Origin: a virus
Length of the DNA: 64,000 nt
Virus record (IMG/VR): IMGVR_UViG_3300042924_006768
Span: 1-64,000 of that record
Reading direction: 5' to 3' (one strand)
The notes under the pieces were generated by a model that saw only the letters and a list, made by a program, of their open reading frames with translations, did no database searches and was not told the DNA's origin. How positions within the stretch are numbered: position 1 is the stretch's first letter; each line of letters begins with the position of its first letter. Both the position numbers and the translations under genes were made by a program. Shown piece after piece: positions 32,753 through 40,927 of this stretch.

Positions 32753-33570
32753 ATTCTATCTATGGATACATTTGGCTTGGTGTATGTCAATTTCGTTGGA
32801 CGAGTTGGTGTTACTGGTATTTCCTCTTTTATTTCAAGTGGTTCGAGTCCGAAATCGGAAGGATTGAAATATGGTTGTACTTCTTGTTCAAGTTCTTGAC
32901 TTTCGACTTTAGAATCTATTGTAGGTAATTCCTCTGTTGTTGTTACAACTTTTTCTTCAATTGTTGACTCCGCAACTTCTTTCTTTTTTCTTCCCCTTTT
33001 TACCTTTGGCTTTTCTTCTTCCTCTTTTTCAAGAATTGTATCTAAATCCATTAGGGAAGTGATTTCCAAATCTCTATCATTCTGAGGGTCGTTGGTAACT
33101 GGTTTCCCAGGTTCTTCATATTTTACAAAGAAGTGTAATGAGGTTAATGATATTACAGGGAGAAGTCCACCACCTAATATTGCCAACCATCTTTTATGTG
33201 AAATTATATCTGTTGGTTCTGTCCCGAATAATTCAAAAATTGGTGAGGTAAGTTCAACCCAAGATATAAACAATTCTCCTGTCGGGTCAATCTCTTTATA
33301 TGAATAGAATATATTTCCCACCATTTGAACGAATGTAACTAAACCGAACATAAACCTCACACCACCTTTAATTTTTTGTGTCGCGGCAATTAGTGCGGTT
33401 ATAGCTCCAATTTCAATTGCTATCGAAAGGTAAATTGCCCAACTAAATGGATTGGTAATGTCGTACCAAGCAACAACATGTGATATAGATATACCAGCCA
33501 CCAAAAAGATGGGGACTAAAAACATTGAACGGATGGGATTATTTTTAATCCAAGTAAATAAGTTATTCAT
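32749..33570 (-). CDS. Four-helix membrane protein with charged cytoplasmic tail
   Basis: A 273-residue protein. Four transmembrane segments lie at about residues 14-36, 42-63, 70-90 and 127-147. The C-terminal 120 residues are acidic and basic low complexity (EEEEKPKVKRGRKKK) and then proline-rich. It lies beside the amidase-like gene, so a holin-like or envelope role is possible but unproven. Overlaps the upstream gene by 8 nt. Confidence 0.65.
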   Translation of the reverse strand: MNNLFTWIKNNPIRSMFLVPIFLVAGISISHVVAWYDITNPFSWAIYLSIAIEIGAITALIAATQKIKGGVRFMFGLVTFVQMVGNIFYSYKEIDPTGELFISWVELTSPIFELFGTEPTDIISHKRWLAILGGGLLPVISLTSLHFFVKYEEPGKPVTNDPQNDRDLEITSLMDLDTILEKEEEEKPKVKRGRKKKEVAESTIEEKVVTTTEELPTIDSKVESQELEQEVQPYFNPSDFGLEPLEIKEEIPVTPTRPTKLTYTKPNVSIDRI

Positions 33571-34018
33571 TATTGTTTTTCATTTCAATGTACATAATAT
33601 AACCATCATTATCAATATACCCATAATCAATTATTTCCATATCAAATTCTTCGGCAATCCTTGGAAATCTTTCTTCAATTATTTTGTCAATAACTTCTGA
33701 TTTTTCTAATCCTTTATATTGTTCTTTTTTAAATGCCGCATCCCAACAACTTTCAACCCATCCTTCCCAAAATATAATTGAATCTACTTTGTTTTGAATA
33801 TAAACTTGGTCATCATATCCATCCCAATCATCCAATAACATATCATAATCAGGGGTTTCTGTATTATATTCAGGATTGTCTTTAACTTTTTTTAGAAAGT
33901 CATCAATCAGTTCCATTCTAGTTAGGTCAGACATAAGACAACCCCTATATTTGGGGGTGTCTCTGAACTGAAATCTATTTATTTCCTCTAATTGTCTTTC
34001 AGTGATTATTATTTTCAT
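33563..34018 (-). CDS. Hypothetical protein with short targeting-like leader
   Basis: A 151-residue acidic protein. It starts MKIIITERQLEEINRF, similar to the shared leader, with ITE as a possible (L/I)-x-E site. The body is rich in Asp/Glu/Trp (DDWDGYDDQVY, FWEGWVESCW). No family is recognised. Overlaps both neighbours by 4-8 nt. Membership of the packaged set is weaker than for the other leader proteins. Confidence 0.55.
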   Translation of the reverse strand: MKIIITERQLEEINRFQFRDTPKYRGCLMSDLTRMELIDDFLKKVKDNPEYNTETPDYDMLLDDWDGYDDQVYIQNKVDSIIFWEGWVESCWDAAFKKEQYKGLEKSEVIDKIIEERFPRIAEEFDMEIIDYGYIDNDGYIMYIEMKNNNE

Positions 34019-34308
34019 TTTTCAAGTTGCTGAAGTTCTTTGTCTATTTCAGCTTGTCTATTCACATCAAGGATTTTTCTGTCAGTTGCTTGAATCATTC
34101 TTTTTTCGGCTTTCAATCCTTCAATTTTGATTTGTTTTTGTAAATCTTCTTTCAAGATTACAATTTCAGTTTCTAAACTATCTATTTGATTTGAAATTCG
34201 TTTCTCACTTTGTTTTTTTGCCATATTTCCTGTACAAGTAGAAATTAGAACCAAAACTAATGCTATAATTAGTCCGTGTTTACCCAAAAAATCTGTTATT
34301 GTTTTCAT
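34015..34308 (-). CDS. Small membrane-anchored coiled-coil protein
   Basis: A 97-residue protein from the ATG at 34308 (MKTITDFLGKHG). A single hydrophobic helix (LIIALVLVLIST) is followed by a coiled coil (IDSLETEIVILKEDLQK) and a conserved end (EKRMIQATDRKILDVNRQ). The layout resembles an inner-membrane spanin-like subunit but the same pattern is found in conserved phage proteins of unknown role. ATATTTAT lies 14 nt upstream. Confidence 0.65.
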   Translation of the reverse strand: MKTITDFLGKHGLIIALVLVLISTCTGNMAKKQSEKRISNQIDSLETEIVILKEDLQKQIKIEGLKAEKRMIQATDRKILDVNRQAEIDKELQQLEK

Positions 34309-34321
34309 ACTTTCTTTTTTT

Positions 34322-34329
34322 ATAAATAT
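34322..34329 (-). promoter_or_regulatory. Candidate late-promoter motif ATATTTAT
   Basis: Minus-strand ATATTTAT 14 nt upstream of the 34015-34308 gene, between the sigma factor and the membrane/amidase operon, so it could let late transcription start here. Confidence 0.5.
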
Positions 34330-34343
34330 TAATTGTTTATTAA

Positions 34344-35144
34344 TTACATCCACTCAAATAGGTCACCTGATAGGTTTCTCAATTTTCTCAATGACTTTTC
34401 TTTAATCTGACGAACTCTCTCTTTCGTTAGATTAAAATCACCACCGATGTCTTCCAATGTTCTTGGTGACCCTGATAGACCAAAATAGTCCTCAACGATT
34501 GCTCGTTCTCTTTCATCCAAACAAGTTAATAACCCTAATAGTTTTGTTCTTAAAATGTCCTTGGTATGAAATGCTTCATCAGGCATATCAGCGTCATCGT
34601 TTTTCAATACATCGAATAGATTATCTCCTTCTTCATTGATTTCCATATCCAAATCAACCATAGATGGAAGACTGGTAAATCTACTATCTAACTCACCACC
34701 TTTGGCGTCAATTTCTTTCTTGGCTCTGTGTAGGTCTTGAACCACATTCACAGGGAGACGAATGGTTCTTGCGTTGTCATTTAAACTTTGTAGGATTGAT
34801 TGTTTTACCCACCACACGGCATAGGATATAAATCTCAAATCTTTGTTCCAATCAAAGTTCTTGATGGCCTTCATTAAACCTAAATTACCTTCAGCAATAA
34901 GGTCAGCCAAATCCAATCCCTGATTTTGATATTGTTTTGCAACTGTGATAACAAAACGAAGATTACCCTCTAATAGTTCTTTATGGACTTTATCCACATC
35001 ACTTGATGTTAATGAACCTGATTTCATAAGAACGGCAAGTTCTTTTTCTCTGTCAGGAGTCATAACTTTTTTCTTTCTAATGTCTTTGAGATATTGTTGA
35101 ATCTCTTCTTGATTGATTGGAATACCTGAATTTTTTTCTTTCAT
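34344..35144 (-). CDS. Sigma-70 family RNA polymerase sigma factor
   Basis: A 266-residue sigma factor close to Bacteroidota RpoD. Region 1.2 is present (EEIQQYLKDIRKKK). Region 2 reads LRFVITVAKQYQNQGLDLAD and FISYAVWWVKQSILQSLND, with core- and -10-binding elements. Region 4 carries the helix-turn-helix TLEDIGGDFNLTKERVRQIKEK. The first 10-15 residues lack the long region 1.1 of host RpoD. It probably redirects host RNA polymerase to phage promoters; the ATATTTAT motif is the obvious candidate target. It follows the host-type promoter at 35.7 kb. Confidence 0.95.
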   Translation of the reverse strand: MKEKNSGIPINQEEIQQYLKDIRKKKVMTPDREKELAVLMKSGSLTSSDVDKVHKELLEGNLRFVITVAKQYQNQGLDLADLIAEGNLGLMKAIKNFDWNKDLRFISYAVWWVKQSILQSLNDNARTIRLPVNVVQDLHRAKKEIDAKGGELDSRFTSLPSMVDLDMEINEEGDNLFDVLKNDDADMPDEAFHTKDILRTKLLGLLTCLDERERAIVEDYFGLSGSPRTLEDIGGDFNLTKERVRQIKEKSLRKLRNLSGDLFEWM

Positions 35145-35145
35145 A

Positions 35146-35661
35146 CTATTTTGAATATTGTTTTAACAAATCTTTTTCTTCTTCATTTAGTGAGTTGAAC
35201 CCACTCATATTAATCTTATCCAAGAGGTCATCCAAGGTAGGAACAATTTTTTGTTTGACTCTATTTTCTTCGATAATTTCTTTCTCAAAGATTTTAGTTA
35301 GGTCACCCAAAATAGCTTCCCTCATTTCTTCTTGTTCTTCCTCTGAATATTCTTCATTCGTTGCACAAATATCCGTACCAAACAATAGTTTCTCGTGTTC
35401 TTTTTCGAACCAATATGACATTTTGTCAGTTTTGATAGGTACAAGTATATGCGTAATTGATAAATCACTCAAAATTGAGTCGAAGAAATTTTTTATACTT
35501 TCGAAAGAAAGTCTAGTTTCGAAAGTAAACAAAGCAGTTTGAGGACCGAAGAAGTACTTGACACCACTTTTACTTGCGATTGTACTAATCTCCTTACCAA
35601 TAGATTTAACAAATAATTCTTGTTCGTTGTGTTCGATGAAAACAGAAAGTAAGTATTTCAT
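35146..35661 (-). CDS. Conserved phage hypothetical protein
   Basis: A 171-residue protein starting MKYLLSVFIEHNEQELFV. An N-terminal alpha/beta half (GVKYFFGPQTALFTFET) is followed by an acidic helical half with DLLDKINMSGFNSLNEEEKD. Conserved in T4-like marine phages as far as I recognise. It is the first gene under the 35.7 kb host-type promoter and is 1 nt from the sigma gene. Confidence 0.65.
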   Translation of the reverse strand: MKYLLSVFIEHNEQELFVKSIGKEISTIASKSGVKYFFGPQTALFTFETRLSFESIKNFFDSILSDLSITHILVPIKTDKMSYWFEKEHEKLLFGTDICATNEEYSEEEQEEMREAILGDLTKIFEKEIIEENRVKQKIVPTLDDLLDKINMSGFNSLNEEEKDLLKQYSK

Positions 35662-35686
35662 ATTGTTATGTCGTTTTTGTTGAGTA

Positions 35687-35718
35687 CAAATATAAAACTA
35701 AATTCCAATTAAAACAAA
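35687..35718 (-). promoter_or_regulatory. Host-type (Bacteroidota) promoter for the sigma operon
   Basis: On the minus strand TTTG, 20 nt, TATATTTG: an exact consensus match. The -7 box ends 26 nt before the 35146-35661 gene. The -33 region overlaps the terminator of the gp46-like gene. Confidence 0.8.
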
Positions 35719-35746
35719 AAATGGTGAGTTTTTTTCTCACCATTTT
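35714..35746 (-). terminator. Rho-independent terminator after the gp46-like gene
   Basis: Stem AAATGGTGAG/CTCACCATTT with a 7-nt loop and trailing T residues, 5 nt after the gp46-like stop. It shares bases with the downstream promoter's -33 box. Confidence 0.85.
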
Positions 35747-35750
35747 ATTT

Positions 35751-38123
35751 TTACTGACTGACACTACTAATATTATTCTCTTTTGTAATCTTTATAATGT
35801 TGTCAGCCCAATTACTAACCAGTGGATTGTGGGTTATAACGAATATCTTTTCGAAATAGTTTTTAATTTTGGTAAAAAACTCCCCAACCATTTCCAAGTT
35901 TTCATTTGATATTTTTCCAAATACCTCATCCATAACTATAATATTTGGTTTTGGTAGTGAACATATCTTTGTCAATACTGCTCTCAACGCCAATGATGCT
36001 ATGGTTCTTTCATAACCTGACCCAGATGACATTAATTTCTCAACTTGGGTGTTGTTATCAATCATGACAAATTCAACCTCATTCTTGTCATTTATATTGA
36101 TTTCCAATCTAAAGTGAGAACTATCTTCCAACAACCTTTGTAACTCAGAATTCAACATTGGAATCATTGTTTTCATTATTGTTTTAGATATACCATTCTT
36201 TCCAAAGATTTCCAAATAAACTTTATAGATTCTTTCTTTCTCAGCTTCAACTTTGATTTTTTCAATCATTTGGATATTTTGTTCAATCTTATCTTTTAAA
36301 CTTTGAATTTGATAGTTGTTAGAATCTAGTATTCTTTGAACTGATGATTTTTCTCTGTCAAGTTCATCCAATCTCAGGTTGGCTTTGATAAGTTGGGTTT
36401 CAATCTTGTTGTTTGTGGATATTTTATCCTGTAACAAGTTAAACTTTTCCAACTTATCTTCCAATCCTTTGATTTTCATCAAATAACCCTCAATTGTAAG
36501 TTCATATTTTTCTTTGATAAGTTTGTTTTTCTCATACTCATCGAACTCTTTTTTCAATAGAACATACTTAGCTTCTTTGATTATTATATTATTCATTTCC
36601 CCCTCATATTCGGTCTTTTGACTAATATAACCTTCAAGTTCCGCTATTTTACTTTGAGTTATTGAGGCCATCATTAATTCAATACCACAATGTTCACACT
36701 TAATTCCACCATCAACTGAAGATTTTAAACTTTCAATCGATTTGATATTTTGTTCAACTTGAACAATCTTTTTGTAGTAATGTTTGTGTTCATCTTTCAA
36801 CCAGTCGTGTTCTTGTTCCGAGTAAAACTCTGTTGGTTCAACTACCTTGAGTTCATTTAATTGTTTTTCAATACTTAGTTTTTGGGTTTTAATTCCGATG
36901 ATTTCACTTTCAATACGCTCAGGAACAATATTCGAGATTTCAATATCAATATCCGTATGTTTGGATTTCAATAATGTATCTCTATATTCTTGTCCTTTGA
37001 TTATTCTGTTCTGAACATCAATCAAATTGTTTTGTTGGGTAATGTTTTCGGTTTGTAATTGTTCAATTCTTTCTTTGTATCCATCATTATCTGATTTCAA
37101 CTTTTCGCTTGAATATACATTGGATAACATTGACTTGGAAAACTCTGAATAGATTTCTTTTCCAGTATCTTCCTTCTTTTTAATAAAGTCCAATCCCATA
37201 AATCTGGACAATACCTGTCCTCTTGCTGTGGGTTTAGAATCAATTAACTCTTCAAGGTTTGTTGCCGTGGTTAAGATTGTCATCAAGAAATCTTCCTTCG
37301 TCCCGATGGAGGTTTTAATGAAACTTTCCGTTTCTCTCCTTTGTTCTCCTGTAAAGTTCTGTAATGTTCCATCTGATAACTTCTTAAAGAAATCTAATTC
37401 AGTTTTTACATTCCAATCCCCATCTTTTTTCTTCTTTCTTTCAATATTTCTAACAATAACATATTCATCACCATCAATGATAATTTCACCTTTGATATGA
37501 ACTTTATCTTTATTAGAAAATCTATTGAAAACTTCTTCAGCTTTTGATGTTTTGGTTGTTTCATTGAAGAATAAAAATAACAATAAATCCACAGTTAAAA
37601 CTGTCTTTCCACCGAAATTAGGAGGATTTGATTCCACCACCGAGATACCATTACATTTGTCAAAATCAATCTTTTGATTTTCACCATATGATAAGAAATT
37701 GGAGAACTCAATGTTTTTAATATACCATCTTTTAAATGGTGATATTTCACTTTCATTTAATAATAATCTACTATCAACAGCTTTATCCAAATTAAGAATG
37801 TCATCTGTAAGATTTGTTAGATTTTTGTTTTCCAAGAATGATTTTACCAACTCATATTGATAGTTCTTATCCAAGATATTAAATGAGACATCAACTGTTT
37901 GTGTTGTAACTTCCGTGGATTTTGTTTTGGTTATTACATTAACATTGGTTGAGTTATATTTCTTTTGGAAATAATGTCTAACACTTTTGATTTTTTCTTG
38001 TGTAAAGTTCTCAGGATAATCTTCCCATACAACTTGAATATATGGGTTATCAAATTTGTTAAAATCAATATCTTTAATCATAAAATTGTAATTGTAATCA
38101 GGGGGTGGATTGAATAAATCCAT
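35751..38123 (-). CDS. Rad50/SbcC-type recombination nuclease subunit (gp46-like)
   Basis: A 790-residue SMC-type ATPase, partner of the gp47-like nuclease at 40 kb. The Walker A region is NPPNFGGKTVL, with a normal GKT but an atypical start. A long coiled coil carries the zinc-hook CEHC at about residue 480. The ABC signature is LMSSGSGYERT and Walker B is IIVMDEVFG. The complex processes DNA ends for recombination-dependent replication. A 130-residue N-terminal extension (with NYNFMIKDIDFNK) precedes the ATPase start and is absent from T4 gp46. It ends at a terminator and is 8 nt from the 38132 gene. Confidence 0.93.
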   Translation of the reverse strand: MDLFNPPPDYNYNFMIKDIDFNKFDNPYIQVVWEDYPENFTQEKIKSVRHYFQKKYNSTNVNVITKTKSTEVTTQTVDVSFNILDKNYQYELVKSFLENKNLTNLTDDILNLDKAVDSRLLLNESEISPFKRWYIKNIEFSNFLSYGENQKIDFDKCNGISVVESNPPNFGGKTVLTVDLLLFLFFNETTKTSKAEEVFNRFSNKDKVHIKGEIIIDGDEYVIVRNIERKKKKDGDWNVKTELDFFKKLSDGTLQNFTGEQRRETESFIKTSIGTKEDFLMTILTTATNLEELIDSKPTARGQVLSRFMGLDFIKKKEDTGKEIYSEFSKSMLSNVYSSEKLKSDNDGYKERIEQLQTENITQQNNLIDVQNRIIKGQEYRDTLLKSKHTDIDIEISNIVPERIESEIIGIKTQKLSIEKQLNELKVVEPTEFYSEQEHDWLKDEHKHYYKKIVQVEQNIKSIESLKSSVDGGIKCEHCGIELMMASITQSKIAELEGYISQKTEYEGEMNNIIIKEAKYVLLKKEFDEYEKNKLIKEKYELTIEGYLMKIKGLEDKLEKFNLLQDKISTNNKIETQLIKANLRLDELDREKSSVQRILDSNNYQIQSLKDKIEQNIQMIEKIKVEAEKERIYKVYLEIFGKNGISKTIMKTMIPMLNSELQRLLEDSSHFRLEININDKNEVEFVMIDNNTQVEKLMSSGSGYERTIASLALRAVLTKICSLPKPNIIVMDEVFGKISNENLEMVGEFFTKIKNYFEKIFVITHNPLVSNWADNIIKITKENNISSVSQ

Positions 38124-38131
38124 AGGGTTTG

Positions 38132-38380
38132 TTACTGGTTTTCTTCTGTTGGTTGTTCTAATTCACTTGGGTCTACAATTGAAAAGTTTAATTCTTGTCC
38201 ACCTAATGAAACTTTCATTTCGTTTTCTAATTGTTCGTTTTCTGTAAGTTTCGCTTGATATTCTTTTAACTTTTGTTCCAACAATTCAGTATATTGTTTT
38301 TGGAATTGTTTTTTCTCAGCGGCAATTTTTTCGTTTCTTTTTGCAACTTTCTTTCTGTGTTCTTTTTCTTTCTTTCCCAT
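38132..38380 (-). CDS. Small basic coiled-coil phage protein
   Basis: An 82-residue protein: a very basic helix MGKKEKEHRKKVAKRNEKI, then a long Gln/Glu-rich coiled coil and an acidic tail. I associate it with a small conserved protein between gp46 and gp47 genes in related phages. Function unknown. Confidence 0.65.
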   Translation of the reverse strand: MGKKEKEHRKKVAKRNEKIAAEKKQFQKQYTELLEQKLKEYQAKLTENEQLENEMKVSLGGQELNFSIVDPSELEQPTEENQ

Positions 38381-38381
38381 T

Positions 38382-38594
38382 TTAATTATTAGTTATTTTT
38401 TTATATGTTTTAAATCCACCATAAGTTCCTAAATCCATTAAAACATCTTCAATGTTTTGATTTAAATTGTAAAACTCATTGTAATTAACTGTTGTAATTT
38501 CAGTTCTTCCATCAGGTTTTTCACTCACTGAAACAATCTTATCAGGATTGACGAAAACTGAACCTTTTTCTAATTTAAACTCGATTAGTTTCAT
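38382..38594 (-). CDS. Small conserved hypothetical protein
   Basis: A 70-residue protein starting MKLIEFKLEKGSVFVNPDKI, with RTEITTVNYNEFY; a short beta-rich fold. It is 1 nt from the coiled-coil gene. Unknown function. Confidence 0.6.
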   Translation of the reverse strand: MKLIEFKLEKGSVFVNPDKIVSVSEKPDGRTEITTVNYNEFYNLNQNIEDVLMDLGTYGGFKTYKKITNN

Positions 38595-38609
38595 TATTTA
38601 TAATTTTTA

Positions 38610-38963
38610 TTATTTAGATGGTCTATTTTCCTCAAAGTATTCAACGATTGCATTGATTGCCCATACAGCACCTGATGATAAAATACCATCAAAAAACCAA
38701 GAACCCCACATAGGAACTCCAAATAACATATGAACTGGTGAGAATATTACCAATGATAAAAACCATCCTCCGTGGAAACTAAAACACATAGGACAAGATA
38801 AAATACCATCAATAAAATGAAAAAAGAATTGGAATGGTTGATACGGATTATTTCCAAGATTTTTGAAGAAATCTCTTAGCCCTTGGAATATACTTCCATA
38901 AACCATAATGTTCATCAATCCATAGGATAAGATAAACCAAGTAATTAATTGTACTGAAATCAT
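38610..38963 (-). CDS. DUF1360-like membrane protein
   Basis: About 117 residues from an ATG at 38963 that overlaps the previous stop (ATGA), chosen over an upstream in-frame ATG. Hydrophobic segments occupy much of the protein; ILSCPMCFSFHGGW holds the CPxC pair followed by a Gly-Trp region typical of DUF1360. The C-terminus (EYFEENRPSK) is soluble. Unknown function. Confidence 0.65.
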   Translation of the reverse strand: MISVQLITWFILSYGLMNIMVYGSIFQGLRDFFKNLGNNPYQPFQFFFHFIDGILSCPMCFSFHGGWFLSLVIFSPVHMLFGVPMWGSWFFDGILSSGAVWAINAIVEYFEENRPSK

Positions 38964-39259
38964 AATTTGAAATAATTGTTTTCTTTTATTGCACAAAGTC
39001 CCTCATTCAACATTTCACATATCTGTTTCAGTTCTTCAACCTTGAAGTCATCCAAACAAAACCATTCTCTTTCAATATTATGTTTTTTGAACCTGAAATG
39101 TAATGCTTTTTCGAGTTGTGTGGGGTACTTTGTCTCAAATTCAAGTATAGTAATTAAATTTGGTGAGTTCAACTCTTTAACCCTATCTTTTACATTTCTT
39201 TTTGTGTAACCAATCTTAACTTGGTCTGAGTTGTCTTTTATAAAGTAAACAAATCCCAC
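38960..39259 (-). CDS. T5orf172/Mug113-type GIY-YIG-related protein
   Basis: A 99-residue protein. It begins with GTG at 39259: GFVYFIKDNSDQVKIGYTKR, then KALHFRFKKHNIEREWFCL. This is the T5orf172/Mug113 pattern (YFI...KIG.T...R), a small nuclease-like fold related to GIY-YIG. Role unknown; such domains are common in phages. The start codon is buried in a hairpin arm, which may limit translation. Confidence 0.85.
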   Translation of the reverse strand: MGFVYFIKDNSDQVKIGYTKRNVKDRVKELNSPNLITILEFETKYPTQLEKALHFRFKKHNIEREWFCLDDFKVEELKQICEMLNEGLCAIKENNYFKL

Positions 39260-39285
39260 TACTTTTTTATATTAAAATAGTGGGA
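39254..39285 (-). repeat. Inverted repeat over a GTG start codon
   Basis: TCCCACTA (39254-39261) and TAGTGGGA (39278-39285) form a perfect 8-bp stem with a 16-nt A/T loop. In the mRNA the GTG start of the T5orf172 gene is within the 3' arm. It may act as a weak terminator for the gene above or block initiation. Confidence 0.65.
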
Positions 39286-39296
39286 CTAATTAAAAA

Positions 39297-39983
39297 TTAA
39301 AGATTTTGTGAAAGATTAGAACCTTTCATATAAACAGCACCAGTATTTGATACTAGTTTCTCTAGTTGTTCAATCTTGTTATTAAGTTCAGTTATTGTCT
39401 TATCTTTATCCCCCATCTCTCTTCTCAACTTCATTAAAGTTTCTTGTAACATTCCCATCTTATCATTTGGTTTTTCAACTTCTTTGATAACCTCAACAAT
39501 TTTTTCGACTTCTACTTGAACTTCAACTATTTTTTCAATCTCAATTGGTATTTCAACAATCCTTTCGATTATTTGGGGTATTGTCTCACCTGATATGAAT
39601 ATTGGAACTTCCTTTATTACTTCGACAACCTTTTCTACAACAACTTCTTTTGTTATCTCAACTATCTTCTCGATTGGGATTTCTTTTTCAACATACACGG
39701 TTTTAATAACTTCCTTTTCAACCTCTTTAACGACCTCGATTGGAATCTCTTTAATCGTTTCTTTCTCCACATATTTAATAATCTCAACCGGAATTTCTTT
39801 CTCAACATATTCAATAATTTTTTCTGAGTTATCACCCATTAAACCATATCTCTCAATATCATACCCCCTCTTAAAACATTTTTGAAAGAACTTATCAACA
39901 TCTTCAATATCATTTAACTTACAATAATCAGTTAAATCCTTTTGGTTTTGTTTGTTAAGCGTTAAGTAATTTTTCTTTTCCAT
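39297..39983 (-). CDS. Low-complexity Val/Glu/Ile repeat protein
   Basis: About 228 residues from the ATG at 39983 (MEKKNYLTLN). Residues about 60-175 are made of degenerate units such as YVEKEIPIEKIVEI and KEVPIEVVKEVEK, with Pro every 12-20 residues. The end is coiled coil (MGDKDKTITELNNKIEQLEK). The repeats form an extended, possibly amyloid-like or rod structure; no catalytic motif. It overlaps the end of the gp47-like gene by 29 nt. Confidence 0.65.
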   Translation of the reverse strand: MEKKNYLTLNKQNQKDLTDYCKLNDIEDVDKFFQKCFKRGYDIERYGLMGDNSEKIIEYVEKEIPVEIIKYVEKETIKEIPIEVVKEVEKEVIKTVYVEKEIPIEKIVEITKEVVVEKVVEVIKEVPIFISGETIPQIIERIVEIPIEIEKIVEVQVEVEKIVEVIKEVEKPNDKMGMLQETLMKLRREMGDKDKTITELNNKIEQLEKLVSNTGAVYMKGSNLSQNL

Positions 39984-40731
39984 CAATAATATCTTCAAAT
40001 GAGTTCATCTCAAACTTAAGGAATGGTCGAGGATTATTCAAGTCAACAAATGAATAATCATCTTTAATAACATCATATATTCCAAATCCGTGTTTCCGTA
40101 AAGATTCCCCAAAGTTTTGTTGGATTGTTGAGCCTACTTGGATTATTGGTGTTTTATCCAAATAAATCGTTTGTCTGGCATGTATATCACCACATAGAAC
40201 AATATCACATCCTTCAAACTTACTGACCTCATATCCTGTCTCAAACTTATATCCAATATCTGTGTATAAACCAACAATAGGTCCGTGAAATAACCCAATC
40301 TTTAATCTGTCTGACTTCTCTATAACTGGTGGAATGTTATGTTCAAATAATGAATAAACAACCCAATCTATATTCTCGTCTTGATACACACCTCTATCCT
40401 TGTAATAAACAATATTGTCATTGTCCATTGATTGAATGATGGGGGTTAATGTATCCAACCTTGATAAGTTATTCTCTAACATATCGTGATTTCCAACAAT
40501 GATAATTGTTTTGGCTATCTTTGAACACTCATCCAATACCCACCTTACCATTTCAATAAGTTCAGGACTGACTTGGTTTTTACTATGGACTAGGTCACCA
40601 CTAAATACGACTCTATCAGGCTTTATTTCCTTGAATTGATTAAACATATCCGTTAGGATTGTTTTATATAGGTCGTGGTCTTTTATTAATCTCAAATGTA
40701 AATCTGAAAAATGAACCAATTTTTTAATCAT
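39955..40731 (-). CDS. Mre11/SbcD-type nuclease subunit (gp47-like)
   Basis: A 258-residue metallophosphoesterase nuclease with motifs SDLHLRL, FSGDLVH, IIVGNHDML, GLFHGPIV and CGDIHARQTI. This is the Mre11/SbcD/gp47 order. With the gp46-like ATPase it resects DNA ends. It is shorter than T4 gp47 by about 80 residues, missing most of the capping domain. Its start overlaps the 40724 gene by 8 nt. Confidence 0.93.
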   Translation of the reverse strand: MIKKLVHFSDLHLRLIKDHDLYKTILTDMFNQFKEIKPDRVVFSGDLVHSKNQVSPELIEMVRWVLDECSKIAKTIIIVGNHDMLENNLSRLDTLTPIIQSMDNDNIVYYKDRGVYQDENIDWVVYSLFEHNIPPVIEKSDRLKIGLFHGPIVGLYTDIGYKFETGYEVSKFEGCDIVLCGDIHARQTIYLDKTPIIQVGSTIQQNFGESLRKHGFGIYDVIKDDYSFVDLNNPRPFLKFEMNSFEDIIDGKEKLLNA

Positions 40732-40927
40732 AATTTTTAATTCGTTTTAATAAATGTTCGTCAGATTGGTAATTAACGGACATAACATCATCACCAACAA
40801 AGGCATCAACTTTTCCCAACTCATATGCTCTTATTAACATTGGGTCTTTGAATTCCCTTGTTTCACCTTTCAACTCGTCAGAGAAACCAATCATATAAGT
40901 TTCCAATAATATCTTGTTATCTATCAT
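40724..40927 (-). CDS. Small conserved phage protein
   Basis: A 67-residue protein containing MIGFSDELKG and LIRAYELGKVDAFVGDDV, which I associate with a short protein next to gp47 genes in related phages. Role unknown. Overlaps both neighbours. Confidence 0.65.
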   Translation of the reverse strand: MIDNKILLETYMIGFSDELKGETREFKDPMLIRAYELGKVDAFVGDDVMSVNYQSDEHLLKRIKNYD

